Origin: Gallionellaceae bacterium
GTDB taxonomy: Bacteria; Pseudomonadota; Gammaproteobacteria; Burkholderiales; Thiobacillaceae
Reading direction: 5' to 3'
Length of the DNA: 64,000 nucleotides
Assembly: GCA_028714735.1 (NCBI GenBank)
Contig: JAQTLU010000001.1
Span: 248,001-312,000, forward strand
Below, piece after piece: positions 26,288-35,282 of the stretch (position 1 is its first letter; each line of letters opens with the position of its first letter). Made by a program: the position numbers and the translations under genes. The notes beneath the pieces were generated by a model, which was not told the DNA's origin, searched no databases, and saw only the letters and a program-made list of their open reading frames with translations.

Positions 26288-27067
26288 TCAGCCCGGCTGG
26301 ACGCAACAACCGATCAGGGAACAGAACACCAGTTCGAAGGCCACATCCTGGTCGTAGGTCTTCGATTTCTGGTTTTTCTCCACGGTCACGAAGCGCAGAT
26401 TGACCGCATACTTGTTGGCGCTGACCTCGGGCACGCAAGGCTGCTCATCCGCCAGGCCAACCCGCAGAAGCTGTACCACGCGACCGCCCAGCATGAGTTG
26501 GAACATCCCGCCGTTGGCCACGTAATGGCCCTGGTTGCCGCTCTCCCGCAACAGTTGCAGGATCAGTTCGACGCCCCTCCGGATCGGCAGCATCGGCGCC
26601 TGCCACAGCCGCAGATCCGAGGTCCTGGCCGCCGACGGCAAATTCAACCAGTAATGGTAGCCCGGCAGGTCGAACCGGCAGGCGCCGCCCGGTATCCCGG
26701 TCCGGCTCTTGATACCCGAGAGCCAGTCGTTATCGCGGATATGCTGGCCCAGCTTGCCAGACAGGCCATGCAGTTCGGCCAGCGCCTTGGCAATACCCTC
26801 CAGCAGCTGTTCCAGACGCTCGCCATCAACGGCGGGATTGCTGCGTAACGGCTCGAGCGAAATCTTCTGCCGCTCCAGTTCCTGGATCAGTTCGCTGCGC
26901 AATTCCGGCCTGGCCATCACGTCTGCCAGTTCGAATACCGCCAGCAAACCGGCATGGTGCGAGCGGGCATCCCCGGCATTGATGAAAAAGCTGGCCTTGT
27001 CGAACAAGTCCTCCAGACGCAACCAGGTGCGTATCCGTTCGTTCAGGGGATATTCGTAAACGATCAC
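26288..27067 (-). CDS. zapD: Cell division protein ZapD
   Basis: A 259-aa cytoplasmic protein of the ZapD (YacF) family that cross-links FtsZ filaments at the Z ring. The N-terminal YEYPLNERIRTWLRLEDLF and the C-terminal YKxK-free beta region with LPIRRGVELILQLLRESG match the family. It uses a GTG start with AGGTCC upstream. It follows coaE on the same strand after a 124-bp gap, the usual pilD-coaE-zapD order in betaproteobacteria. Confidence 0.93.
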   Translation of the reverse strand: MIVYEYPLNERIRTWLRLEDLFDKASFFINAGDARSHHAGLLAVFELADVMARPELRSELIQELERQKISLEPLRSNPAVDGERLEQLLEGIAKALAELHGLSGKLGQHIRDNDWLSGIKSRTGIPGGACRFDLPGYHYWLNLPSAARTSDLRLWQAPMLPIRRGVELILQLLRESGNQGHYVANGGMFQLMLGGRVVQLLRVGLADEQPCVPEVSANKYAVNLRFVTVEKNQKSKTYDQDVAFELVFCSLIGCCVQPG

Positions 27068-27191
27068 GAGGACCTATTCATTGAGTGGCAGGAAAGGTAA
27101 CGACAAGGCGGAACTACCGGAATGGGCCGACCCACTCGCTTGGACGGATTTTGCAGTATGGCGTCGGATGAATGCAATGCCTGTCGGCATA

Positions 27192-27809
27192 TCAACCCGC
27201 CCTGGCACGCGCCGCCAGGAGGTATGACTGGTGCAAGGCGCCGACCCGCGCCGCCAGATCACCGGGAGCGCCCTGGTTGTCGATCACGTCGTCGGCCGCC
27301 GCCAACCGGCGCTCCCGGCTGGTCTGGGCCGCCAACATCGCCCTCGCCATCTCGGCCGTGACGCCGTCCCGCCGAACCACCCGCTCGATTTGCTGTTCCG
27401 GCGCGCAATCCACCACCAGGACGCGGTCGATCAACTCGTCGTAGGCCGCCGTTTCGAGCAACAGGGGCACCACCACCAGGACATAGGGCGCCGCCGATAC
27501 GGCCAGCGCCTCCGCCACGCGGCGCCGGATCAGAGGATGCAGTATGGCTTCCAGGCGCCGGCGTGCCTCGGGATCGGCGTATATCCGCTCGCGCATGCGG
27601 CCGCGATCCAGGCTGCCGTCCTCGGCGACATGGCCGGGACCGAATCCGGCCCGGATCGGCGCCATTGCCGACCCGCCAGCGGCCGTCAGTTCGCGGGCGA
27701 TGACATCGGTATCGATCACCTCGACGCCCAGTCCGGCAAACTGCCGGGAGACCAGGCTCTTGCCGCTGCCGATACCGCCGGTCAAGGCCACGCAATAAGG
27801 CCTCTTCAT
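27192..27809 (-). CDS. coaE: Dephospho-CoA kinase
   Basis: A 205-aa P-loop kinase that phosphorylates dephospho-CoA in the last step of coenzyme A synthesis. It has Walker A GGIGSGKS near residue 11, VIDTDVIAREL and the lid region HPLIRRRV. Its ATG overlaps the prepilin peptidase stop by four bases (ATGA), so it is co-translated with the type IV pilus genes, as in many proteobacteria. Confidence 0.95.
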   Translation of the reverse strand: MKRPYCVALTGGIGSGKSLVSRQFAGLGVEVIDTDVIARELTAAGGSAMAPIRAGFGPGHVAEDGSLDRGRMRERIYADPEARRRLEAILHPLIRRRVAEALAVSAAPYVLVVVPLLLETAAYDELIDRVLVVDCAPEQQIERVVRRDGVTAEMARAMLAAQTSRERRLAAADDVIDNQGAPGDLAARVGALHQSYLLAARARAG

Positions 27810-28657
27810 CCGCCCAGATACAGCTTCAGCAGAACCTGCCCCCAGAACAAGGCGATCAGGCCGGCCAGCACGAGATACGGCCCGAACGGGATCGGCCTGG
27901 CGCGGTCATGGCCGCCAAGCACGATCATGAAGATGCCGATCACCGCACCGACCAGGCTGGAACATAGGATGATCAAAGGCAGCAGGGTCCAGCCGAACCA
28001 GGCACCGAGTGCGGCCAGCAGCTTGAAATCGCCGAATCCCATACCTTCCTTGCCGGTCAGCAGGCGGAACAGGTGGTAGACCAGCCAGAGCGACAGATAA
28101 CCGGCCATGGCACCGATGACCGCCTCGCCGAGCGGGGCAAAGAGACCGCCGATATTCACCAGCAGCCCCAGCCAGAGCAGGGGCAAGGTGATGCCGTCAG
28201 GCAGGTACTGGGTATCCAGATCGATGAAGGCCAGGGCGATCAGGGCCCAGATCAGGACGAAGGCCGCCCCCGCCTGCCAGGTGAAGCCGAACTGCCAGGC
28301 CGCGGCAAAGGTCAACAAGCCGGTCGCCAGTTCAACCAGAGGATAGCGCGCCGAGATCGCCGCCCCGCAGGCGGAACACTTGCCGCGCAACAGGGCAAAA
28401 CTCAACAGCGGGATGTTCTCGAACCAGGCAATGGCATGACCGCAGGCGGGACAGGCCGAACGCGGCACAACCAGGTTGAACGGAGCGGATTGCTCGGCAA
28501 CCTCGCCCCGCAGTTCGGCACATTGCACCTGCCACTCCCGTTCCATCATCCGGGGCAGCCGGTGGATCACCACATTGAGGAAACTGCCAACCATCAGGCC
28601 GAGCAATCCGGCGACGCCGGCCCACAGTGCCGGCGCCCCCGCCAGCAGTTCGATCAA
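27806..28657 (-). CDS. pilD: Type IV prepilin peptidase / N-methyltransferase PilD
   Basis: A 283-aa inner-membrane A24 aspartic peptidase that cleaves and N-methylates type IV prepilins. The cytoplasmic zinc loop has two CxxC pairs (CPAC and CSAC), and the catalytic aspartates are in ALAFIDLDTQYLPD and GKEGMGFGDFKLL. The start is taken as TTG at 28657 because it gives the standard N-terminus (ELLAG..., then GSFLNVVIHRLP) and overlaps the pilC stop as TTGA. The ORF remains open further upstream within pilC. Confidence 0.93.
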   Translation of the reverse strand: MIELLAGAPALWAGVAGLLGLMVGSFLNVVIHRLPRMMEREWQVQCAELRGEVAEQSAPFNLVVPRSACPACGHAIAWFENIPLLSFALLRGKCSACGAAISARYPLVELATGLLTFAAAWQFGFTWQAGAAFVLIWALIALAFIDLDTQYLPDGITLPLLWLGLLVNIGGLFAPLGEAVIGAMAGYLSLWLVYHLFRLLTGKEGMGFGDFKLLAALGAWFGWTLLPLIILCSSLVGAVIGIFMIVLGGHDRARPIPFGPYLVLAGLIALFWGQVLLKLYLGG

Positions 28658-29877
28658 AACGCCGTCCCCATCTTGAAGATCGGCAGGTACATGGCGATCA
28701 CGATGGTACCGATCAAGCCGCCCAGCACCACCATGATCAGGGGCTCGATCAGGCTGGAAATGCCGGCCACGGCATCGTCCACCTCGCGCTCGTAATAGTC
28801 GGCGACCTTCTCCACCATGGAGTCGAGCGCGCCGGATTCCTCGCCGATCGCGACCATCTGGATCAGCATGGTCGGGAATACGCGCGCCACCTGCAGGGAT
28901 GAAGACAGACTGGCCCCGGTCGCCACGTCGGTACGGATCTTCAGGGTCGCATCCTCGAACACCGCGTTGCCCGAGGCGCCCGCGACCGATTCCAGCGACT
29001 CGACCATCGGCACCCCGGCGGCGAACAGCGAGGCGAAGGTACGCGCCCAGCGCGATACCGTCGCCTTCTCGATCAGCGGGCCGAAGACGGGCACCTTGAG
29101 CATCATGGCATCGATACGCGACCGGAAGGCCTTGGACCGTTTGAAGGCCTGGAGGAAGGCAAATACCAGCGCACCCATGGCCCCGAAAAACAACCACCAC
29201 CAGGCCACGAAGGCATCGGAAATGACGATCACCAACGCGGTCAGCGCAGGCAGCTCGGCCCCGCTGCCTTCATACAAGGTCTTGAAGGTGGGGATCACGA
29301 AGATCATGATGCCCGCCGTGATGATGGTCGCGACCACGATCACGATGGCCGGATACATCAGGGCGGATTTAATCTTGCCCTTGATGGCGAGGATCTTTTC
29401 CTTGTAGCTGGCGATCCGTTCCAGCACGGTTTCCAGGATACCCGCCTGCTCGCCCGCCTCGACCAGGTTGCAATAGAGCCCGTCGAAATATTTCGGATGG
29501 CGCCGGAAGGCCTGATTCAGGGCGGTGCCCGATTCGACGTCGGCCTTGATGACGCCGAGCAATCTCTGCAGATTGGGATTGGCATGGCTGCGCGCCGTGA
29601 TCTCGAACGACTGCAGCAGCGGCACGCCCGCCTTGACCATGGTGGCCAGCTGACGGGTGAACAGGGCGACGTCCTTTTCAGTGATCCTCTTGCCGCGTGC
29701 AAACAGGCTTTGCTTGCGTATCTTGATGGGATTGATGCCCTGGCGGCGCAGGCTCTGTCGAACCACCGCCTCGCCGGCGGACAACATCTCACCCTTGATC
29801 CTGCGCCCCAGCTTGTCGGTCCCTTCCCAGGTGAACGGGATCTCCACGACCTGTTTCGCTGCCCTGGTTTGCGCCAT
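28654..29877 (-). CDS. pilC: Type IV pilus inner-membrane platform protein PilC
   Basis: A 407-aa polytopic protein of the GspF/PilC family that forms the inner-membrane platform of the type IV pilus machine. It has the two repeated T2SSF domains (about 70-195 and 275-400) with FTRQLATMVKAGVPLLQSFE and FASLFAAGVPMVESLESVAG, and three membrane helices. It lies 15 bp downstream of pilB and overlaps pilD. Confidence 0.95.
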   Translation of the reverse strand: MAQTRAAKQVVEIPFTWEGTDKLGRRIKGEMLSAGEAVVRQSLRRQGINPIKIRKQSLFARGKRITEKDVALFTRQLATMVKAGVPLLQSFEITARSHANPNLQRLLGVIKADVESGTALNQAFRRHPKYFDGLYCNLVEAGEQAGILETVLERIASYKEKILAIKGKIKSALMYPAIVIVVATIITAGIMIFVIPTFKTLYEGSGAELPALTALVIVISDAFVAWWWLFFGAMGALVFAFLQAFKRSKAFRSRIDAMMLKVPVFGPLIEKATVSRWARTFASLFAAGVPMVESLESVAGASGNAVFEDATLKIRTDVATGASLSSSLQVARVFPTMLIQMVAIGEESGALDSMVEKVADYYEREVDDAVAGISSLIEPLIMVVLGGLIGTIVIAMYLPIFKMGTAF

Positions 29878-29892
29878 GCTGTCACCCCCTCA

Positions 29893-31614
29893 TCATTCGT
29901 TGGTAACGGCCAGAACCTCTTCCAGCGAGGTCATGCCCGCCTTGACCTTGAGCAGGCCGGCCTGGCGCAGGTCCAGCACGCCCTCGTTGCGTGCCTGTCC
30001 GGCGATGTCGGCCACGCTGGCATTCTTCAGGATCAGGCGATTGATCTCATCGCTGATCGGCATGACCTGATAAATGCCCACCCGGCCCTTATAGCCGGTG
30101 TTCTTGCATACCTCGCAGCCGACCGCGCCAAAGGCCTGCCAACTGCCATCCAGATCGGCCTCGGTGAAACCGGCGTTCAGCAGGGCTTCCGGAGGGATAT
30201 CGATCGGTGCCTTGCAGTTCGGGCACAATTTGCGGCCCAGTCGCTGCGCGGTGATCAACAGCACGGATGCCGCTACGTTATAGCTCGGCACCCCCATGTT
30301 GACCAGACGGGTCAACGTCGAAGGGGCATCGTTGGTATGCAGCGTGGATAGCACCATATGGCCGGTCTGCGCCGCCTTGATGGCGATATCCGCCGTCTCC
30401 AGGTCGCGCACTTCGCCCACCATCACGATGTCCGGATCCTGGCGCAGGAAGGAGCGCAGGGCATTGGAAAAATTGAGACCGGCCTTTTCGTTGACGTTGA
30501 CCTGGTTGATGCCCGGCAACTGGATTTCCACCGGGTCTTCGACGGTGGAAATGTTGACGCCGGGTTTGTTCAGTATGTTCAGGCAGGAATACAGCGACAC
30601 CGTCTTGCCGCTACCGGTCGGACCGGTTACCAGCACCATGCCGTAGGGACGCTCGATGGCCTCGAGCAGATGGGCCAGCTGCTGGGGCTCGTAACCCAGC
30701 TGATCGATCTTGGTATCCAGCGCCGTGGTGGAATCCAGGATACGCATGACGATCTTTTCGCCGTACAGCGTCGGCAGCGTGCTGACCCGGAAATCCACGG
30801 CCCGCTTGCGCGACACCACCAGCTTCATCCGGCCATCCTGGGGCACCCGTTTCTCCGAGATATCCAGCTTCGAGATCACCTTGATCCGGGAAGCGATCTT
30901 TTCCTTGATCGCCAGCGGCGGCTGGGCAATCTCGTAGAGGATGCCGTCCATGCGGTAGCGGATGCGGAAAAACTTCTCGTAGGGTTCGAAATGGATATCC
31001 GAGGCGTTGCCGTTGATGGCATCCAGCATGATCTTCTGGAGGTAGCGCACCACCGGGGCATCGTCGATATCCTGTGCCGCCGCGGTATCGGCCGCGGATT
31101 GGGCCTCGTCATCGGTGAACTCGAGGTTGAGATCGTCGGTATCGATGCTCTTGAGGATGTCTTCCCGCCCGGATTCAACGTTCTTTTCCAGGTAGTGGGC
31201 AAGCTTGTCTTCCTCCAGCACCACCAGCTCGACAGCCAGGCCGGTCTGGAACTTGACGTCGTCGAGCACCTGCAGGTTGCTGGGATCGGAAACCCCCAGG
31301 TAAAGGCGGTTGCCCCGCTTGGCGAGCGGGATCACGCGATGCTTGTCGATCAGCTTGTAGTCGACCACCCCGCTGGGGATGACGGCCGGGTCCAGGGCAT
31401 CGAGATCAAGAAAGGGCAGGCCATAGGTGATCGAAGAAAAGGTGGCCAGCTGAGTCGGCCGGAAACGCTTGGTGCGCACCAGGTGAGCAACAATACTCTC
31501 GCTCGCCGCCTTGGCCTGGGCCTGCAACGTTTCACCTTCATCCTGGCCCAACAACCCCTGCTGAACCAGCGCCCGGCAAAGGCCGGTCAGATTACTGGCA
31601 ACACTGGCCGCCAC
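29893..31614 (-). CDS. pilB: Type IV pilus assembly ATPase PilB
   Basis: A 573-aa hexameric ATPase that powers pilus extension. The N-terminal MshEN/GspE-N domain (about 1-150) precedes the ATPase core: Walker A VTGPTGSGKTVSLYSCL, the Asp box STVEDPVEIQLPGI, Walker B DPDIVMVGEVRDLETAD and the zinc tetracysteine CPNC...CEVC. The start is taken as GTG at 31614 (VAASVASNLTGL), which has GGGAG upstream; a longer ATG start at 31677 lacks a ribosome-binding site. No pilin gene is in the window. Confidence 0.94.
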   Translation of the reverse strand: MAASVASNLTGLCRALVQQGLLGQDEGETLQAQAKAASESIVAHLVRTKRFRPTQLATFSSITYGLPFLDLDALDPAVIPSGVVDYKLIDKHRVIPLAKRGNRLYLGVSDPSNLQVLDDVKFQTGLAVELVVLEEDKLAHYLEKNVESGREDILKSIDTDDLNLEFTDDEAQSAADTAAAQDIDDAPVVRYLQKIMLDAINGNASDIHFEPYEKFFRIRYRMDGILYEIAQPPLAIKEKIASRIKVISKLDISEKRVPQDGRMKLVVSRKRAVDFRVSTLPTLYGEKIVMRILDSTTALDTKIDQLGYEPQQLAHLLEAIERPYGMVLVTGPTGSGKTVSLYSCLNILNKPGVNISTVEDPVEIQLPGINQVNVNEKAGLNFSNALRSFLRQDPDIVMVGEVRDLETADIAIKAAQTGHMVLSTLHTNDAPSTLTRLVNMGVPSYNVAASVLLITAQRLGRKLCPNCKAPIDIPPEALLNAGFTEADLDGSWQAFGAVGCEVCKNTGYKGRVGIYQVMPISDEINRLILKNASVADIAGQARNEGVLDLRQAGLLKVKAGMTSLEEVLAVTNE

Positions 31615-31689
31615 AAGAGCTCCCTTTTCCGCATGAATACAAGTATCTACAGATGATAATGCATAGGGTACATGCAAATGTCAAAGCGT

Positions 31690-32961
31690 TCAGTACTTAT
31701 TCTCAGGACGTACTCGCGCCGTCTTAACCTTGCGTCCCGAAACCTGGACGATCTCGACCGTACATCCCGCGAGCCGGATGGTCACGCCGGCCTCCGGCAT
31801 CGCCTCCAGATATTCCATGATCAGGCCATTCAAGGTACGCGCCCCGGCAAGCGCGAAATGCAGGCCGAGCTTGCGGTTGAGTTCACGCAGGCTGGCCGTC
31901 CCCTCGACCAGATAACCGCCTTCCCCATCGGAGACCCAGCCACGACCATGGAGCGGGTTGACCCCGGCGAACTCGCCGACGATCTCCTCGAGCACATCCT
32001 CGACCGTGACCAGGCCCAGCAGTTCGCCGTACTCATCGACGACCAGGCCCAAGGACTGCCGGTTATCCTGGAACTGGCTCAACTGGGTCAGCAGCGGCGT
32101 CCCGGAAGGGACAAAATAAGCCGACTTGAGGCCATCGCGGAAGGCCTCCGCGTCGAATGAAGTTTCGCCGATATGGGCCAGGGCACGACGGACGTGGACG
32201 ATGCCGACGACCTCGTTGAGTTCATTCCGGAATACCGGCAGATGGGCATGATGACTGGTCTGCAGATGCTGGACGATCTCGTCCGGCGCGGTATCCAGGT
32301 CGATGGCCTCGATTTCGCCGCGCGGTAGCATGACATCGTCGACGGTCAGTTTTTCCAGGTCGAACAGGTTGAGCAGCATGCCGCGATGGGATTGCGGCAG
32401 GAAACTGCCCGACTCGGCCAGCAAGGTGCGCATCTCCTCGACGCCCATCCGGTTGGCGCCGCCATCCTCGACCACCTTGAGACGGAGCAGCTTCAATTGC
32501 CCGTGCACGAACAGGTTGATGAACCAGATCACCGGGTGAAACAGCTTGAGCATCAGCGCCAGCGGATAGCTCACGACCGGCACGATGCGTTCCGGATACG
32601 AGGCCCCGATCACCTTGGGCGTCACCTCGGAAAAGATCAGGATCAGGAAGGTCACGCCCACCGTAGCCAGGGTCAGGGAAAGCTCGCTCTCGCCGAATGT
32701 CCGGAAGGTGATCACCGTCACCAGCGCGGCGGCGGCCGAGTTGACCAGGTTGTTGCCGAGCAGGATGACCGAAAGCAGCCGGTCGGTGCGCGCCAGCAAC
32801 CATTCCCCCAGTTTGGCGCCGCGATGGCCAGCCTTGGCCAGGGTCTTCAGCCGATAGCGGTTCACCGCCATCATGCTGGTCTCGGAACCGGAGAAAAACC
32901 CCGACAGGATCAACAACAGGAACAGCGCCAGCAACAGGGCGCCTAAAGGTATCTGGTCCAA
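31690..32961 (-). CDS. CNNM/HlyC-CorC family protein with CBS pair
   Basis: A 423-aa inner-membrane protein. The N-terminal CNNM domain (about 1-190) has four hydrophobic segments and GFFSGSETSMMAVNRYRL. Two CBS domains follow (about 205-325), starting at VDDVMLPRGEIEAIDLD, and then a CorC-HlyC domain (about 340-415) with GWVSDGEGGYLVEGTASLRE. Such proteins are linked to magnesium or cobalt efflux. It lies between ypjD and pilB on the same strand and may share a transcript with ypjD. Confidence 0.92.
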   Translation of the reverse strand: MDQIPLGALLLALFLLLILSGFFSGSETSMMAVNRYRLKTLAKAGHRGAKLGEWLLARTDRLLSVILLGNNLVNSAAAALVTVITFRTFGESELSLTLATVGVTFLILIFSEVTPKVIGASYPERIVPVVSYPLALMLKLFHPVIWFINLFVHGQLKLLRLKVVEDGGANRMGVEEMRTLLAESGSFLPQSHRGMLLNLFDLEKLTVDDVMLPRGEIEAIDLDTAPDEIVQHLQTSHHAHLPVFRNELNEVVGIVHVRRALAHIGETSFDAEAFRDGLKSAYFVPSGTPLLTQLSQFQDNRQSLGLVVDEYGELLGLVTVEDVLEEIVGEFAGVNPLHGRGWVSDGEGGYLVEGTASLRELNRKLGLHFALAGARTLNGLIMEYLEAMPEAGVTIRLAGCTVEIVQVSGRKVKTARVRPENKY

Positions 32962-33015
32962 ACTGGAAACCGGGCAAAGAACACGGCGCCTAGTCTAGGC
33001 CTGCCCCCGTCCCTG

Positions 33016-33822
33016 TCAAGGCCTCCCCAGCAGCACTTCCAGGACGAATTTCACGCCGACATAGGACAGCAGCAAGGTCAGGAAGCCGGCCTGGGTCCAG
33101 TAGATCGCGGTCTTGCCCCGCCAGCCGTAGATGCGGCGGCCGAACAGCAGCGCGGCGTAGATCACCCAGGAGGCGATCCCGAACACCGTCATATGGGTCA
33201 ACGGAAAGGGCCGGCCATAAATCGACTCGGAAAAGAAGATGCCCGACAACAGGGTCAGGGTCAGGATCAGGAAGCCCAGTTCGACCATGCGGAACAGCAG
33301 TTTCTCCAGGGTCAGCAGGGGCGGCAGCCCGGTGACCATGTTGGGCAGCACCGGCTTGTGCAGATGTTTCTCGGCCAGGGAGATCAGGACGGCATGCAGG
33401 GCAGCCACGGCGAACAGGCCATAGGCGGCGAAGGCCGCCAGCATGTGCAAGCGGAACATGGGCTGTCCGGCGGTCGGGATGGCCAGTCCTTCAGGCATCA
33501 TCGCCTGCAGCAAGACGCCCAGCGCCCCGAACAGCAGCACGAAGCTCTGCATGCCCGCCAAAGGATAATGCCAGGCCGCCAGGCCATAGAACAACACGGT
33601 CAGGGCCGCCACGGCCGACAACGACGTCCCGAAACCCAGGCTGAGGCCGGAACCTGGCAGGACCAACTCGTCGAGCAGGTAAAGGTGCAGTGCCAGCGGC
33701 ACGAACAGGAGCAGACGGTTCCACCCGTTCGGCTGGCAGCAGGCGGCACCACCGGGACGGAAATACGCCGACAGCCCGAGGTAGGCCGCGACCAAAAGCA
33801 GATAAAGGAGTGCTTCAGGCAT
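33016..33822 (-). CDS. ypjD: CcsA/YpjD-type inner-membrane protein
   Basis: A 268-aa protein with eight hydrophobic helices, related to the CcsA cytochrome c assembly proteins and to E. coli YpjD, which lies beside ffh and the CorC-like gene just as here. The C-terminal half contains HMTVFGIASWVIYAALLFGR and GWRGKTAIYWTQAGF; the full WWD heme motif of CcsA is not evident. It is divergent from ffh across 62 bp. Cytochrome assembly is possible but not proven for this subfamily. Confidence 0.88.
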   Translation of the reverse strand: MPEALLYLLLVAAYLGLSAYFRPGGAACCQPNGWNRLLLFVPLALHLYLLDELVLPGSGLSLGFGTSLSAVAALTVLFYGLAAWHYPLAGMQSFVLLFGALGVLLQAMMPEGLAIPTAGQPMFRLHMLAAFAAYGLFAVAALHAVLISLAEKHLHKPVLPNMVTGLPPLLTLEKLLFRMVELGFLILTLTLLSGIFFSESIYGRPFPLTHMTVFGIASWVIYAALLFGRRIYGWRGKTAIYWTQAGFLTLLLSYVGVKFVLEVLLGRP

Positions 33823-33884
33823 TATTAATGGCTGTCAATTTGCTAGACTGCGCCAGTTTAGCCGATTAGATAGTCTCTTAGAGC

Positions 33885-35234
33885 ATGTTCGATAATCTCA
33901 CTGAAAGACTCGGCCGGGTCGTCAAGAACCTGCGTGGCCAGGGCCGTCTCACCGAAGACAACATCCAGGACGCCCTGCGCGAGGTGCGCGTCGCCCTGCT
34001 GGAGGCCGACGTCGCCCTGCCGGTGGTACGCGACTTCATCGCCCGGGTGAAGGAAAAGGCCGCCGGCCAGGAAGTGCTGCAGAGCCTGACCCCGGGCCAG
34101 ATGCTGATCGGCATCGTGCACAAGGAACTCACCGTCCTGATGGGCGAGCAGGCCGCGCCGCTGTCCTTTGCCAGCCAGCCGCCGGCGGTGTTCCTGATGG
34201 CCGGCCTGCAGGGCGCCGGCAAGACCACCACCTGCGGCAAACTGGTCCGCCTGATCCGCGAACGCGGCAAGAAGAAGGTGCTGCTGGTCTCCACCGACGT
34301 CTACCGTCCGGCTGCCATCGACCAGTTGAAGATGGTCGCCGGCCAGGCCGAGGCCGACTTCTTCCCCTCCTCGCCCGACCAGAAGCCGCTCGACATCGCC
34401 CTGGCCGCGCTCGACTACGCCAGGCGCCACTTCCACGACGTCCTCATCGTCGACACTGCCGGCCGCCTGCACATCGACGAGGCGATGATGCGGGAGATCC
34501 AGGAACTGCATAAGGCCCTCGACCCGATCGAGACCCTGTTCGTGGTCGACGCCATGCAGGGCCAGGACGCGGTCAACACCGCCAAGGCCTTCAACGACGC
34601 CCTGCCGCTCACCGGCGTCGCCCTGACCAAGCTGGACGGCGACGCCCGCGGCGGCGCCGCCCTGTCGGTGCGCCAGATCACCGGCAAGCCGATCAAGGTG
34701 GTCGGCGTCGGCGAGAAGCTGTCCGGCATCGAGGTGTTCCACCCGGAACGGATGGCCAGCCGCATCCTCGGCATGGGCGACGTGCTGTCCCTGATCGAGG
34801 AAGCGCACAAGGCGGTCGACCACGCCGAGGCGATGAAGACGGTCCAGAAGCTGAAGAGCGGCAAGGGCTTCGACCTGGAGGACTTCAAGTCCCAGATGCA
34901 GCAGATGAAAAAACTGGGCGGCCTGTCCTCGCTCATGGACAAGCTGCCGGGCGCCGGCAAGGTCGGCGCCGACGACCTGGCCCAGGGCGAGAAGCAGATG
35001 CAGCGGATCGAGGGCATCATCAACTCCATGACCCCGCAGGAACGGCACAAGCCCGAACTGCTCAAGGCCTCGCGCAAGCGCCGCATCGCCGCCGGCGCCG
35101 GGGTCCAGGTGCAGGACATCAACCGGCTGCTGAAGCAGTTCGAACAGGCCCAGAAGATGATGAAATCGTTCGGCAAGGGCGGCATGACCAAGATGATGCG
35201 TGGCATGAAGGGCATGTTGCCGGGCATGCACTGA
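33885..35234 (+). CDS. ffh: Signal recognition particle GTPase Ffh
   Basis: A 449-aa SRP54-type protein that binds signal peptides and 4.5S RNA and delivers ribosomes to FtsY. The N-domain is followed by the GTPase with GLQGAGKTTTCGKL, STDVYRPAAIDQL, DTAGRLHID and TKLDGDARGG. The Met-rich M-domain follows (about 300-449), ending KMMRGMKGMLPGM. It is full length. The intergenic 33823-33884 carries the divergent promoters. Confidence 0.98.
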   Translation: MFDNLTERLGRVVKNLRGQGRLTEDNIQDALREVRVALLEADVALPVVRDFIARVKEKAAGQEVLQSLTPGQMLIGIVHKELTVLMGEQAAPLSFASQPPAVFLMAGLQGAGKTTTCGKLVRLIRERGKKKVLLVSTDVYRPAAIDQLKMVAGQAEADFFPSSPDQKPLDIALAALDYARRHFHDVLIVDTAGRLHIDEAMMREIQELHKALDPIETLFVVDAMQGQDAVNTAKAFNDALPLTGVALTKLDGDARGGAALSVRQITGKPIKVVGVGEKLSGIEVFHPERMASRILGMGDVLSLIEEAHKAVDHAEAMKTVQKLKSGKGFDLEDFKSQMQQMKKLGGLSSLMDKLPGAGKVGADDLAQGEKQMQRIEGIINSMTPQERHKPELLKASRKRRIAAGAGVQVQDINRLLKQFEQAQKMMKSFGKGGMTKMMRGMKGMLPGMH

Positions 35235-35282
35235 CCCTGCTTGCGGCCCCAGGTGCAACCCACCCATGGAATGCCCGGACGG